A DNA stretch of 64,000 nucleotides from Stigmatella aurantiaca DW4/3-1 (lineage in GTDB: Bacteria > Myxococcota > Myxococcia > Myxococcales > Myxococcaceae). The stretch is taken from contig NC_014623.1 of assembly GCF_000165485.1 (NCBI RefSeq), positions 8,946,893-9,010,892 on the forward strand. The letters are read 5' to 3'. The position numbers and the translations under genes were made by a program. Shown in pieces: positions 44,293 through 53,776 of the stretch; position 1 is the first letter of the stretch; each line of letters starts with the position of its first letter. A model generated the notes under the pieces. That model saw only the letters and a program-made list of their open reading frames with translations. It was not told the origin of the DNA and did no database searches.

Positions 44293-45815
44293 TCACGGGG
44301 CCACCGGCATTACGCGGATGGCATCCGCGACGACGTAACCGTCCGCCGTGCCGTCTGTGCGGACGACGACCTCTGCGTCCACCGCGGACAGGGGGAAGGT
44401 GCCCAGCAGAACCCACTGAGCGTGGTTGTTCCGCTGGTTGACCTTGACCGTCACGGTGGAGCCCCCCGCCGTCACCACGTCGATGGGCACCGCCGTCGCG
44501 CGGTTGGCGTCCGCCACCCACCGGGCATACACCTGATACAGGCCGTTCTCCGCGAGTGCCGGTTTGAAGTGGAAGCGCTTGCTCCCCTTGCCGGTGTTGC
44601 CATCGTGTACGTAATTGCTGCCGTGGTAGCCCGGCATGGCGCTCGACGCCGTCCAGGCCCCCGTGGCGGTGGCATTGGCACTGGCATTGTCGGTGATGAC
44701 CTCCACCGGGGTGGCGCTCGCCGCGCGCGTGCCGCTCCACGTCCGGACCCAGTCGACCTGCATCTCCTGGCCATGCACCTGGGGACCCGGCGTGTTGCCA
44801 TCCCATCCTCCGAGTTGGAGCGACAGGAGCATGTAGGCCGGAACGCTCAAGACCCGCGAGTCGGACCACTCGGCCGTCTTGATGCCGTCCACGAAGAACT
44901 CCAGACGCCCCTGCTGCCAGTACACGCCGTAGACGTGGAAGCCATCCGCCAGGGATTGGAGTTTCATCTTCCCCCAGCCTTTGGACTGGTGCTGGCTGTC
45001 ATAGCCATCCCAGTGGATGGCGTGGGAGTTGACATCGGGCCCCCAGATGCCGAGGGACTCCAGGATGTCCACCTCCATGCCCCCGTTGAAGGTCGTGGCG
45101 GTGTCTCCCCAGTCATCCTGCACCACCAGTTCCGTGGCGCTGCCCTGGGTGTTCCCGGCGTAGTCCCCCCACTGAACGGAGGCATCCTCGGTGGCGTAGA
45201 GAGGGTGGACTCACTCCATGAGTCGTTCTGGAGCTTCATGAAGACGAGGTTGTTCGTCCCCCCACTCTCGATGTTGCTCACCTTGAGCTTCAGCGCCGCG
45301 CTGCTGGCCTGGGAGAGGTTGGCCCCCGTCAGGTCGAACTTGAGATAGGCGCGGGAGAACTCATTCTTCCAGCCATAGTTGCCGCGGTCCGGCATGAGCC
45401 AGAAGGCCGGCCAGAGGCCGTTGACGGGCGGAGACTTCACGCGCGCCTCGAAGTATCCGTACTGCTGCCGGTAGTTGAAGAAGCTGCTCACCTCGCCACC
45501 AGAGTAGGCGTAGCTCTTGCCGCTGAAGGACATCGCCCCCTGCTGCGCCTTGATGCGCAGGTTCCCGCCGGAGACGCTCACGTTCTTGGGTGAGTTCCCC
45601 CCCACCCCAGCGATGCCCGCGTAATGGCCTCCCAGCCGCCACTTCGTCCCATCCAGGCTGGCGCCATCGAACTCGTCCTGGAACTGGAGCTGCCACGTGC
45701 CCCGGATGTTGGGCTGCACCGCCGCCAGAGGCCCGGCGGCATGACCCTGGGAACCGGAGAGTGCCCACAGCGCGGCGCACAGCACAGGGAGGGAAGACTC
45801 CTTGGGGATCGTCAT
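44293..45815 (-). pseudogene. GH16 beta-glucanase-like enzyme with inserted module and golvesin C-domain, frameshifted
   Basis: From ATG 45815: signal peptide (ALWALSGSQGHAAG), GH16 start (WQLQFQDEFDGASLDGTKW, YGYFEARVKSPPVNGLWPAF), then an inserted block AYLKFDLTGANLSQASSAAL through NDSWSESTL that resembles CBM96/DNRLRE modules, then the GH16 catalytic strand MEVDILESLG (ExDxxE) and HVYGVYWQQGRLEFFVDG. The last ~140 residues are golvesin-like (YHGSNYVHDGNTGKGSKRFH, QWVLLGTFPL, GYVVADAIRVM). At about 45203-45210 a duplicated TC (CTCTCTAC for CTCTAC) breaks the frame between the insert and the catalytic strand. As read, the enzyme is inactive. Confidence 0.72.
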
Positions 45816-45868
45816 GCTCTCCGGGAAGGAAAAGCCGGGCAGCGAGGCCGCGCTGCCCGGGTCAGCTC

Positions 45869-45888
45869 ACGCCTGAGGCCTCAGGCGT
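45869..45888 (-). terminator. Perfect 20-bp palindrome at the end of the DUF1501 gene
   Basis: ACGCCTGAGG/CCTCAGGCGT spans the stop codon (45881-45883) of the DUF1501 gene and lies 54 bp upstream of the GH16 start; it probably terminates the DUF1800-DUF1501 transcript. Confidence 0.55.
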
Positions 45889-47422
45889 CCGCGAGCAGGA
45901 AGCCAATCTTGCTCGTCTTCGCATACGCGGGGAACCCGTTCGCGGTCGCGGCGGCGACGTAGGCCCCGAGGTTCGGGAACACGTAATCCCGCTCCGCCGT
46001 GGTCGACAGGCCCAGCCACGAGGCGACGGAGTAAGCGTACTGGTCCACCGTCAGCGAGGGAATCCAGCGCCCCTTGGAGTCGACGGTATCGAGGTTGTTC
46101 GCCGCGTTGCTCGTCAAGTCCAGGTTCGGGAAGGCGCCATAGAGCCTCCGGCCCACGACACGGTCTCCCAGGACGATCATGTGGCTGCCCCAGCCGTGGT
46201 CCGTGCCCTTGTCCGAGTTCTCCACGAAGGTGCGGCCGAAGTCGCTGATCGTGAAGAGCGTGGTCTGCGGAGGCGTCGCGCCAAAGTTCGTCCCCGCCCG
46301 GAGAAGCGTGAGCGCCTGGTGGAAGGCGTTGAGGGCGAAGTCGAGCTGCTTGAACAGCGAGCTCTGGGCCGTGTCCTGTCCCGTGTGGGTATCGAAGCCG
46401 CCCAGCCCCACGGAGAACACCTGGCGCTTGAGGCCGAGGCCGCCGCTTGCCGTGGGCGTTGCACCCGCCACGAGATCCCGGATGACCTGATAGAGCTGGC
46501 CCGGCAACCCCCAGCTCGAGCCGCCCTCGGGAAGCACGAACAGGGCATCGATGGCGTCGCGCGTCGCCTGTGGCAGCAAGAGCCAGGCGGCCTCGCGCGC
46601 GGCGGTCCTTGCCGTGGCGAAGTTCTGCGCCGTGGCGAACGTCCCCCCGTACGACGCTTGCAGGGTGACGTCGTTGTGAATCCCGAGCACCTCGGAGAGC
46701 GACTCCTGATACAGGGCGTTGAAGCCCGTGTCGCTCGAGGTCCGGAAGCCGAGCGTGCCAGACGATGACACCATCATGGGCTGCCGGGAAGCGCCCGTGG
46801 CGAAGATCGCCTTGCCGCCGAACGACGTCACGTCTGGGTACTCTCCCGGGTTCAGCCCGGCGATCTTGTCCGCGGTCCGGCCGCCCCAGCCCGTCACCTT
46901 GCCCACGAGCGCCAACGGCAGCGACACGGAGGAAGGGTTGGCAATCGAACTCGCCCACGCGTCCTGCTGGTCGGCGTGGGAGAACAGGTTGTCCGGGCGG
47001 GCCACGGCCCCCGTGAGGTAGTCGTCCTTCTTCATGGGCAGCACGAGCGGCCCCACGTTGCAGACGACGGCGGCCCGCTCCTGCTCGAAGAGCGCCTGGA
47101 GCTTCACGAGCGAGGGGTGCAGTCCGTAGGAGGCGGCGGCCAGCCCCACGGGGTTGATGGTGAGCAGGTCCGCGTTGGCGATGCCGATGTTCGGCCGCGC
47201 CGCCTTGTACTGGGCATAGGGAGCGCTCAGCTTGGGAATGAGCAGGTTGTTGGAGTCATTGCCGCCCAGGAGGAAGACACACACCGCGGCGCGGTAGCCC
47301 GCATAGCCGCTGATCGAGGCGGCTTCCGCCTCCCCGAGCCAGCGAGGAAGGACGGAGGCGGTCGCGAGGCACCCCAGGCCACGGGTGACGTCGCGGAGAA
47401 AGTGGCGTCGTGAAAGGGTCAT
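45881..47422 (-). CDS. DUF1501 family Tat-exported protein
   Basis: A 513-residue protein with a twin-arginine signal (LSRRHFLRDVTRGLGCLATA). VCVFLLGGNDSNNLLIP, HADQQDAWAS, GLGGFDTHTGQD and TLFTISDFGRTFVENSDKGT plus DHGWGSH are the sulfatase/alkaline-phosphatase-superfamily-like motifs of DUF1501. Metal-dependent hydrolase activity outside the cytoplasm is likely, but no substrate is established. ATG 47422 was chosen over a GTG 9 bases upstream because AGAGGTGAG is well spaced. It starts 5 bp after the DUF1800 stop; the two families almost always travel together. Confidence 0.9.
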   Translation of the reverse strand: MTLSRRHFLRDVTRGLGCLATASVLPRWLGEAEAASISGYAGYRAAVCVFLLGGNDSNNLLIPKLSAPYAQYKAARPNIGIANADLLTINPVGLAAASYGLHPSLVKLQALFEQERAAVVCNVGPLVLPMKKDDYLTGAVARPDNLFSHADQQDAWASSIANPSSVSLPLALVGKVTGWGGRTADKIAGLNPGEYPDVTSFGGKAIFATGASRQPMMVSSSGTLGFRTSSDTGFNALYQESLSEVLGIHNDVTLQASYGGTFATAQNFATARTAAREAAWLLLPQATRDAIDALFVLPEGGSSWGLPGQLYQVIRDLVAGATPTASGGLGLKRQVFSVGLGGFDTHTGQDTAQSSLFKQLDFALNAFHQALTLLRAGTNFGATPPQTTLFTISDFGRTFVENSDKGTDHGWGSHMIVLGDRVVGRRLYGAFPNLDLTSNAANNLDTVDSKGRWIPSLTVDQYAYSVASWLGLSTTAERDYVFPNLGAYVAAATANGFPAYAKTSKIGFLLADA

Positions 47423-47427
47423 GGGGC

Positions 47428-49098
47428 TCACCTCTGGATCTGGTACTCGGGGGAGAGGGACGTGAGGTAGACGGCCAGCCGCTGCTTGCGCAGCGTGTTG
47501 CCGGCCCGGGTGTCGGTGATGGCGTTGTAGACGGCGACCTGGAGGCTCCAGGACATGGAGTCGTGGATCCAGTAGCGGCCCAGCCAGTACACCAGCTCGC
47601 TGGGATCCGCCGGCAGCGTGCTCACATCGATGAGGATGCCCGAACTGGCCGTCGAGCTCGAAAAGAGCAGGTCATACATGACGTTGGCGCGGGCGGTGGC
47701 CGTCGCGGTGTCCAGGATGGCGAACTCCGGGCCGAGCAGCCCATTGCCGTTGGGCGCGGCCGCGTTCGGCGGGTAGTAGCTGAACACCGAGGGCGGGCGG
47801 GGCACGTCCTGGCCCATCGACTTGCTCCACCCGTTGAGCTTGGCCCCCGGGTCCAGGCCCGTGGAGGTGTCGAGCGTGCCGCCCAGCCACCGCACCACCG
47901 AGGTGATGAACAGCGCGGGGGGCCGCAGGTGGCCATAGGTGGCGTAGAGGGACAGCGGGGGCTGCGGGCCGCGCGCCTCGTCATCCTCCAGGATCTTCCG
48001 CACCACCGCGCTCAGGTCCCCCCGCACACCGCTGCCGTTGTCCTTGAAGACGGCGACCACCCGCTGAACGTAGGCGGGGCTCGGGTTGCTGGTGACGAGG
48101 TGCTGGATGAGCTGCTTGGAAATGAACGGCGGGAGGTTCGGATCGGCGAAGACGTTGTCGAGCGCCTGCTTGAGGTGCGCCGCGGCGCCCCCTCCGGCCG
48201 TCGTCACCGCGCCCCGGAGCAGGGTCTGGGAGGTGGACAGGTGGTTCGCGTCGCAGCCAATCATCGGCTGCGTGTAATTGGCCGGGTTGGTGCGGCCGAT
48301 GGTGGGGCAGCCTGCGGCCGCGGCGAACGTCCACCCGGAGAGCGCCCGCGAGAACGCCTGGACTTGCGCCTCGGTGTACGCGGGGATGGGCAGCCCCTCG
48401 GCGGTGAGCTGCGGGGTGCCATCCTCGTTCAGCTTGTGCAGGCCCAGCGTGAAGAGCTGGAGCATCTCGCGCGCGTAGTTCTCGTTCGGCTCCTTGGCCT
48501 TGCCCGCCGTATCGAACGCGCGGTTGTTCACCATGTCGAGGTAGTTCCCCATGGCGGGGTCCTTGGTGACCGCCTCCAGCAGGGTGCGGAAGTTTCCAAA
48601 GGCGTTCGTGGAGAGCAGGTTGAGGAAACCCGCCATCGCCACCTTGGGTTCCGACTCGGGCGTGCTCGCGATGTTGGCGATGCCGCTGGGCGAGACGACG
48701 AAGATCTGGCTCAGCGCGAAGGCCACCCGCTGCCGGAGCTGATCCGGGCCCGTGATGGCGTTGACGAAGAACTGGGAGCCCAAGTCCTTGCTGTCGTTGG
48801 TGCCATCGAACGTGGAGCGGGCGGCGGAGAGCTGAGCCGTGATGGACTTGGAGATGCCGACGGCCACCACCTGCTCCACGGAGTCGATGGGTCTGGGGCT
48901 CACCGCCCGGGCCAGGCGTGGGCCGAAGGTGGCTTGATCGAGGAAGCGGATGGCATTCCGCTCCGTAGGTTTGTCGAGGGGCTCGGCGGCCTGTTCCACC
49001 TGGCGGAGCGCCTCGGCCGAATTCTCATCGGCGGGCAGATCCTCGGGTGCGCAGGCGGTGGCGCACAAAGCGAGGGCAAGGGCGGTACGTCGAATCAT
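47428..49098 (-). CDS. DUF1800 family lipoprotein
   Basis: A 556-residue protein with a lipobox-like signal (LALALCATACAPE) and the DUF1800 pattern: RFLDQATFGP at the N-terminus, RQRVAFALSQIFVVS, MGNYLDMVNNR, NENYAREMLQLFTLGLHKLN and, near the end, PSVFSYYPPNAAAPN. The family's function is unknown; it is nearly always paired with DUF1501 as here, suggesting an exported two-protein system. ATG 49098 has GGAGGACACC in front; the longer frame upstream lacks a signal peptide start. Confidence 0.9.
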   Translation of the reverse strand: MIRRTALALALCATACAPEDLPADENSAEALRQVEQAAEPLDKPTERNAIRFLDQATFGPRLARAVSPRPIDSVEQVVAVGISKSITAQLSAARSTFDGTNDSKDLGSQFFVNAITGPDQLRQRVAFALSQIFVVSPSGIANIASTPESEPKVAMAGFLNLLSTNAFGNFRTLLEAVTKDPAMGNYLDMVNNRAFDTAGKAKEPNENYAREMLQLFTLGLHKLNEDGTPQLTAEGLPIPAYTEAQVQAFSRALSGWTFAAAAGCPTIGRTNPANYTQPMIGCDANHLSTSQTLLRGAVTTAGGGAAAHLKQALDNVFADPNLPPFISKQLIQHLVTSNPSPAYVQRVVAVFKDNGSGVRGDLSAVVRKILEDDEARGPQPPLSLYATYGHLRPPALFITSVVRWLGGTLDTSTGLDPGAKLNGWSKSMGQDVPRPPSVFSYYPPNAAAPNGNGLLGPEFAILDTATATARANVMYDLLFSSSTASSGILIDVSTLPADPSELVYWLGRYWIHDSMSWSLQVAVYNAITDTRAGNTLRKQRLAVYLTSLSPEYQIQR

Positions 49099-49211
49099 CC
49101 GGTGTCCTCCGGGGATGTTGCACGGAGGACGCATAATGCGGAAATAACCGCTTAAACTCAACAATCTTCAAATCGAGAATTCAACGCATTCACGTAACCC
49201 TCGAAGATTGC

Positions 49212-50990
49212 TTACGGATCCGCAGCCAGGAAGCGCCGCTCCATCTCCGTGCGAATGTGGCGCTCAATCTCTTCCGCGGTGGTCAGCTCCATCGCCGCGT
49301 TGAGCAAGCCCACGGCCTCCGCCCGGCTGGAGCGCCGCAGGAGGTTCTTCACCAGCGGCACCTGGCCCGCCGTCATCGACAGCTCGTCGAAGCCCAACGC
49401 CAGCAGCACCAGCGCGTAGAGCGGATCTCCGGCCATCTCGCCGCACATGGACACGGGGATCCCCGCCGCCTTTGCCGCCCCGACGATGTTCTGCAACGAG
49501 CGCAGCACCGCCAGGTGCAGCGGCTTGTACAGGTAGGCCACATCCCGGTTCTGCCGGTCGATGGCCATCGTGTACTGGATGAGATCATTCGTGCCGACCG
49601 AGAAGAAGTCCGCCTCCTGCGCCAGCCGGTCGGCGATGAGCGCCGCGCTGGGCGTCTCCACCATGATGCCCACCTGAATCCGGTTGCCGATGCGCACCCC
49701 GGCGCGGCTCAGCGCCGTGCGGCACGCCTCCAGCTCGCTGCGCGCCTCGCGCAGCTCGCTCACCCCGCTGATGAGCGGGACCATGATCCGCAGGTTTCCG
49801 TGCGCGCTCGCCCGGAGCAGCGCCCGGAGCTGGGCCCGGAACAGCTCCCGGTTGGCCAGGCAGTAGCGGATGGCCCTCAGGCCCATGGCCGGGTTGGGCT
49901 CCTTCTCGTGCTTCGTCTTGCCCGGCACCTTGTCGCCGCCCAGGTCCAGCGTGCGGATGGTGACGGGCCGGCCCCCCATGGACTCCAGCACCTGCTTGTA
50001 GGCCCGGTAGTGCTCCTCCTCGGTGGGCACCGTCTTGCGGTCCAGGAACATGAACTCCGTGCGGTACAGGCCGATGCCCTCCGCCCCGTGCGCCAGGAGG
50101 GAGGGGATCTCCTCGGGAAACTCCATGTTGCCGTTGAGCCGGATGCGGTACTCGTCCGTGCTCACCGCCGGCAGGTCCTTGGTCCTCAGCGCGAGCTGCT
50201 CGCTCTCCTGCCGGACGCGCCGGGCCTCCTGGAAGAGGGCGATCTGCTCCGGGGTGGGGTTCACCAGGATGACGCCCGTCTCCCCGTCCAGCGCCACCAG
50301 GTCTCCTGGCGAAATCTGCTCGCTGGCCCGGCCCGCGCCCACCACCGCGGGCGTCTCGCGCGCCCGGGCGACGATGGCGGTGTGGCTCGTCTGGCCGCCC
50401 AGGTCCGTGATGAAGCCGCCCACCCGGCCCGAGCGGGCCATCATCGCCGCGTCCGCGGGGGACAGGTCGTGCGCCACGACAATCGCGTTGTCGGGAATCT
50501 CGACCTCCTCGTCCACCTCCTGCCCCATGAGGTTGCGCACCACGCGGTCCGCCACGTAGTCCACATCCGAGCGCCGCTCGCGGAAGTACTCGTCCGGGAT
50601 GTTGTCGAACAGGTGCTTGAGCTTGCGCGCCACCCGCCGCACCGCCCACTCGGCGTTGATGCGGTCCTCGATGATGAGCCGGTCCACCTCGTCCACCAGC
50701 ATCGGGTCGTGGAGCATCAGCCGGTGGGCTTCGAGGATGAGGGCGTGGTCATGCCCCTCGGCGCGGGAGATCTGGTCCTTGAGCTCGGCGAGCTGGCCAT
50801 CCGACAGCTCCAGCGCCATCTTCATCCGCTGCCGCTCGGGCTCGACCTCCGCCTCGGCCAGCCGCAGCTTGGGGGTCCTCACCCGCTTGCGGTCCAGGAT
50901 GAAGGCATTCCCCACCGTGACGCCAGGGGAAGCGCCGATGCCCTTCAGACTCAAGGTAGGGGTGGCCTGCGTGCTCACGGGTCCTCTCAT
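49212..50990 (-). CDS. ptsI: PTS enzyme I (phosphoenolpyruvate-protein phosphotransferase)
   Basis: A 592-residue cytoplasmic enzyme that takes phosphate from PEP and passes it to HPr. GIGASPGVTVGNAF opens the N-domain; the phosphohistidine is His203 in GGQTSHTAIVARA; the PEP-binding C-domain has EGIGLYRTEFMFLDR, DLGGDKVPG, RAIRYCLANRELFRAQLRAL, MVPLISGVSEL, GIMVETPSAAL, FFSVGTNDLIQYTMA and the catalytic Cys in PVSMCGEMAGDP. No N-terminal GAF domain, so it is the sugar-type EI rather than PtsP. It starts 26 bp after ptsH. Confidence 0.96.
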   Translation of the reverse strand: MRGPVSTQATPTLSLKGIGASPGVTVGNAFILDRKRVRTPKLRLAEAEVEPERQRMKMALELSDGQLAELKDQISRAEGHDHALILEAHRLMLHDPMLVDEVDRLIIEDRINAEWAVRRVARKLKHLFDNIPDEYFRERRSDVDYVADRVVRNLMGQEVDEEVEIPDNAIVVAHDLSPADAAMMARSGRVGGFITDLGGQTSHTAIVARARETPAVVGAGRASEQISPGDLVALDGETGVILVNPTPEQIALFQEARRVRQESEQLALRTKDLPAVSTDEYRIRLNGNMEFPEEIPSLLAHGAEGIGLYRTEFMFLDRKTVPTEEEHYRAYKQVLESMGGRPVTIRTLDLGGDKVPGKTKHEKEPNPAMGLRAIRYCLANRELFRAQLRALLRASAHGNLRIMVPLISGVSELREARSELEACRTALSRAGVRIGNRIQVGIMVETPSAALIADRLAQEADFFSVGTNDLIQYTMAIDRQNRDVAYLYKPLHLAVLRSLQNIVGAAKAAGIPVSMCGEMAGDPLYALVLLALGFDELSMTAGQVPLVKNLLRRSSRAEAVGLLNAAMELTTAEEIERHIRTEMERRFLAADP

Positions 50991-51016
50991 TCAGCGGGTT
51001 GCCAACTGTCGCCTGT

Positions 51017-51295
51017 CTACTGCGCCTCCCCAAAACGGTCCGCGATGAGGCTCTGGATTTGCGCCAGACATGCCTCTGCGTCATCTCCCTTGCAGGTGAG
51101 CTTCACCTGGGAGCCCTGCCCCGCCGCCAACATCAGCACACCCATGATGGACTTGGCGTTGGCCTTCTGTCCCTGATGTTCAATGGTGGTTTCGCTCTTG
51201 AAGCGGTTGGCCACCTTGACCAGCTGCGCGGCCGCACGGGCATGCAACCCCAGTGCGTTGATGATTTCGGATGTCCCTTCGGCCACGTTTGCCAT
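51017..51295 (-). CDS. ptsH: HPr phosphocarrier protein
   Basis: A 92-residue HPr. His18 in NALGLHARAAAQLV is the site phosphorylated by enzyme I; Ser49 in NAKSIMGVLMLAAGQGS is the regulatory site used by HPr kinase, whose gene lies 6 kb away (57459-58433). Both sites being intact implies dual control. It sits 21 bp after the EIID gene and 26 bp before ptsI. Confidence 0.95.
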   Translation of the reverse strand: MANVAEGTSEIINALGLHARAAAQLVKVANRFKSETTIEHQGQKANAKSIMGVLMLAAGQGSQVKLTCKGDDAEACLAQIQSLIADRFGEAQ

Positions 51296-51316
51296 GAAGC
51301 ACGTCCCTCCGACCGC

Positions 51317-52117
51317 TTAAAGGAAGGCTCCCGCCGCGCAGGCCAACACCGCCGCGAGGTAGAGAACCACATAGTTGGGGACCCGGTGCTGCACGAGCGC
51401 ATACGAGCCCGTGCCCAGGACCAAACACCCCGCCACCAGCCAGGGCGCGGGCTCACCGCCCGCCGTGCGCCCCAGGTCCACCGCCAGCCAGGCCGCCACG
51501 CCCCCGGAGCAGGCGGCCGCCACCGAGCGCAGCCGGGCCCCCCGCGCGGGCAGCTTGGCCCGGGCCACCGCCTCCACCAGCCGGTCCCCCAGCGACAGCC
51601 CCATCCAGTAGAGGCGGGCGCGCAGGGTGATGTGCACGAGGTTGTAGAGCACGAGGAAGAGCACCGCCGCCCACGCATGCAGCAGGGGAACGAGCCCGGC
51701 GCAGATGGCCCCCACGGCCGGCTTGAGCGACAGCCAGAAGAAGCCATCCCCCAGGGCCGCCAACGGCCCCATGAGCGCGGCCTTGAAGGCCGTGACCTTG
51801 TCCGGCGGCTCCTCGCCCCGGGCGATGCGCTGCTCGTGGTAGAGCACCCCGCCCACGATGGCGGCGGCCACGTAGGGGTGGGTGTTGAAGAAGGCCAGGT
51901 GCCGGCGCACGGCGGCCTCCTGGGCCTCTTTCTCCGGGTAGAGGGACTCGAGCGCGGGGAAGACGGTGTAGGCCAGCCCCAGGTTCTGCATCCCCTTGGG
52001 GTTCCACGAGGCCTGTAGGAAGAGCGAGCGCAGGAAGACGCGCAGCAATACCCCCCGGGAGAGGGCGGAAGGGGCGCTCGCCGGGGGACCCACCGGAGCG
52101 CTGACCGGGGCGCTCAT
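51317..52117 (-). CDS. PTS mannose-family EIID component
   Basis: A 266-residue membrane protein: after an Ala/Pro-rich start, LFLRSLFLQASWNPKGMQNL-type sequence (RSLFLQASWNPKGMQNLGLA), a long cytosolic helix with FFNTHPYVAAAIVGGVLYHE, then MGPLAALGDGFFWLSLKPAV and several hydrophobic helices. These are the EIID (PF03613) signatures. Its ATG overlaps the EIIC stop (ATGA). It forms the membrane channel with EIIC; the sugar is unknown. Confidence 0.9.
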   Translation of the reverse strand: MSAPVSAPVGPPASAPSALSRGVLLRVFLRSLFLQASWNPKGMQNLGLAYTVFPALESLYPEKEAQEAAVRRHLAFFNTHPYVAAAIVGGVLYHEQRIARGEEPPDKVTAFKAALMGPLAALGDGFFWLSLKPAVGAICAGLVPLLHAWAAVLFLVLYNLVHITLRARLYWMGLSLGDRLVEAVARAKLPARGARLRSVAAACSGGVAAWLAVDLGRTAGGEPAPWLVAGCLVLGTGSYALVQHRVPNYVVLYLAAVLACAAGAFL

Positions 52118-52830
52118 GGGTGCTCCCGGGAGAGGGAGAGGATGATGGCCAGGCAGACCCCCGCGGCCCCCAGGGCGGCGTAGAGGGGGGCCCTCCGCGC
52201 GTGGCTGCCCTGCGCGGCCAGCACCGCCGCCACCGAGGCCATGGCGGGAAACGCCCACGCCAGCCCCCGCAGCAGCGCCAGCGGCAAGAACTCCACCAGC
52301 GGCCCGAGCACCGCCCCCAGCAGCACACACGCCGCGCAGAGCGCGCCGTAGATGACGAAGTGCGGCCACATGCCCCAGAGGTTCTGGCGCACGGCACGGG
52401 AGAGGTTGCCCGCCTCCGCCGAGGCCAGCGCCACCCGGGCCAGCCGGGCCATGTAGCCCTCCAGCAGCCGGTCTCCATACCGGCCCATCCGCCCCAGCGG
52501 AATGAAGAGCAGCACGGCGACGGACCAGAGGGCCTGGGTGGAGTCCGCGCCGGTGGCCGCCGCCATGCTGGCCGCCGCGGCCGCGGTGCCGGTGGCCGAC
52601 AGCGTGTCGTTCTCGGGGAGCGCTGCGCCCAGGTTGGCCGTGCCCAGGTAGAACAGCTCCAGGAGCATGCCGATGGAAACCCCGGCGGACACATCCCCCA
52701 GCAAGAGCCCCATCACCGTGGCGGACACCAACGGCCGGGAGAGCATGGCCTGAAGGAACGCCTTGCGCTCGACGGCCACCATGCCGCCCCAGAGCCCCGC
52801 GAGCGCCACCTGCGTCCACACCCCGCTCAC
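52114..52830 (-). CDS. PTS mannose-family EIIC component
   Basis: A 238-residue membrane protein (PF03609). ERKAFLQAMLSRPLVSATVM, LGDVSAGVSIGMLLELFYLG and the charged loop ALPENDTLSATG are family signatures, followed by several helices. GTG start at 52830 lies 4 bp after the EIIB stop. Some myxobacterial man-type PTS loci are thought to be regulatory; an intact EIIC/EIID pair argues that transport is possible here. Confidence 0.9.
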   Translation of the reverse strand: MSGVWTQVALAGLWGGMVAVERKAFLQAMLSRPLVSATVMGLLLGDVSAGVSIGMLLELFYLGTANLGAALPENDTLSATGTAAAAASMAAATGADSTQALWSVAVLLFIPLGRMGRYGDRLLEGYMARLARVALASAEAGNLSRAVRQNLWGMWPHFVIYGALCAACVLLGAVLGPLVEFLPLALLRGLAWAFPAMASVAAVLAAQGSHARRAPLYAALGAAGVCLAIILSLSREHP

Positions 52831-52834
52831 CGCG

Positions 52835-53320
52835 TCACCCGGCCTTGGTCCAGCGCTCGGTCAGCTCCCCCAGCTCGATGGGCTTCTCCGAGGGCACCGC
52901 CCTCGCCTCGACCCGGACCCCCTGCGCCTGAAGCCCCTGCAGGGCCTGGAGCTCCGCCTCCGCCAGGAACACCGAGGGGGACACCTGCCGCCGGCCCGCG
53001 CCAAAGTGCACGTTGCCCAGGTTCAGGTGCTCCAGCGCCAGCCCGTGCGCGAAGGCGAACGGCACCGACACCACGTCCCTCAGCAGCACCAGGGTGCGCA
53101 CCCCGTCCTTGGACAGGGCCGCGAAGTCCACTTCGGCCAGGGGGAGGATCTGCACCTCGATGGCGCTCTGCACGGCCAGCGCCATGGCGGCGCGAACGAG
53201 CGGGCTGGAGGCCGCCTCGTCATCCGCGACGATCAGGCGTGAGACCTTGAGGTGCGGCAACCAAGCCTCGACGACCTGTCCGTGAATGAGGCGGTTGTCG
53301 ACGCGGACCAGGGAAATCAC
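52835..53320 (-). CDS. PTS mannose-family EIIB component
   Basis: A 161-residue cytoplasmic protein (PF03830). LVRVDNRLIHGQVVEAW contains the phosphorylated His13. It passes phosphate from EIIA to the sugar. It stands as a separate protein rather than fused to EIIA as in E. coli ManX. The gene begins 33 bp after the EIIA gene. Confidence 0.93.
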   Translation of the reverse strand: MISLVRVDNRLIHGQVVEAWLPHLKVSRLIVADDEAASSPLVRAAMALAVQSAIEVQILPLAEVDFAALSKDGVRTLVLLRDVVSVPFAFAHGLALEHLNLGNVHFGAGRRQVSPSVFLAEAELQALQGLQAQGVRVEARAVPSEKPIELGELTERWTKAG

Positions 53321-53353
53321 AACCGCCTCGAATCGCCGAGCCGTGTCACGCCG

Positions 53354-53776
53354 TCAAGTTCGTGACGGCTGTTGGGCCTCGCGGAGCAGGGCCGAGGCAC
53401 AGGTGATGTTGCGCTGACCGTACGAGGCCAGCAGGTTCGCCAGCTCCGGCAGGGGCAGGTGCTCGCCCCGCAGGGAATTGGCCTTGAGCAGCATGGGTAG
53501 ATTAACACCCGCCAGAACTTCCAGGTTCCCCTGCTGACACATCATCAGCGACTCCTTGCAGGGGCTTCCTCCAAAGAGGTCCGCCATGATGATGACGCCC
53601 TCCCCATCGTCCACCCGGGCGACGGCCTGCTTCATCTTCGCGCGCAGGTCCTCGACGGACGTGCCCGGTTCGATGCTGCAAGTGGCGACCGCGGGCAACT
53701 TGCCCACGATCTGCTCCGCGGTGGACACCAGTTCTTCCGCTAGACGCCCGTGAGCTGCGATGACGAGGCCGACCAT
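53354..53776 (-). CDS. PTS mannose-family EIIA component
   Basis: A 140-residue cytoplasmic protein (PF03610). MVGLVIAAHGRLAEELVSTA carries the active His9; IIMADLFGGSPCKES is the second family motif. The ATG at 53776 starts this strand exactly; a longer frame upstream is not conserved-looking. First gene of the EIIA-B-C-D-ptsH-ptsI series, whose promoter should lie in 53777-53950. Confidence 0.93.
   Translation of the reverse strand: MVGLVIAAHGRLAEELVSTAEQIVGKLPAVATCSIEPGTSVEDLRAKMKQAVARVDDGEGVIIMADLFGGSPCKESLMMCQQGNLEVLAGVNLPMLLKANSLRGEHLPLPELANLLASYGQRNITCASALLREAQQPSRT

Noticed and set aside
49176-49190. GAGAATTCAACGCA shared with 10428-10442
   Set aside because: A 14-base match twice in 64 kb with no common context; probably chance.
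49162-49210. CAATCTTC...GAAGATTG inverted repeat after ptsI
   Set aside because: The arms are 33 bases apart with no extension, so neither a good hairpin nor a clear operator.
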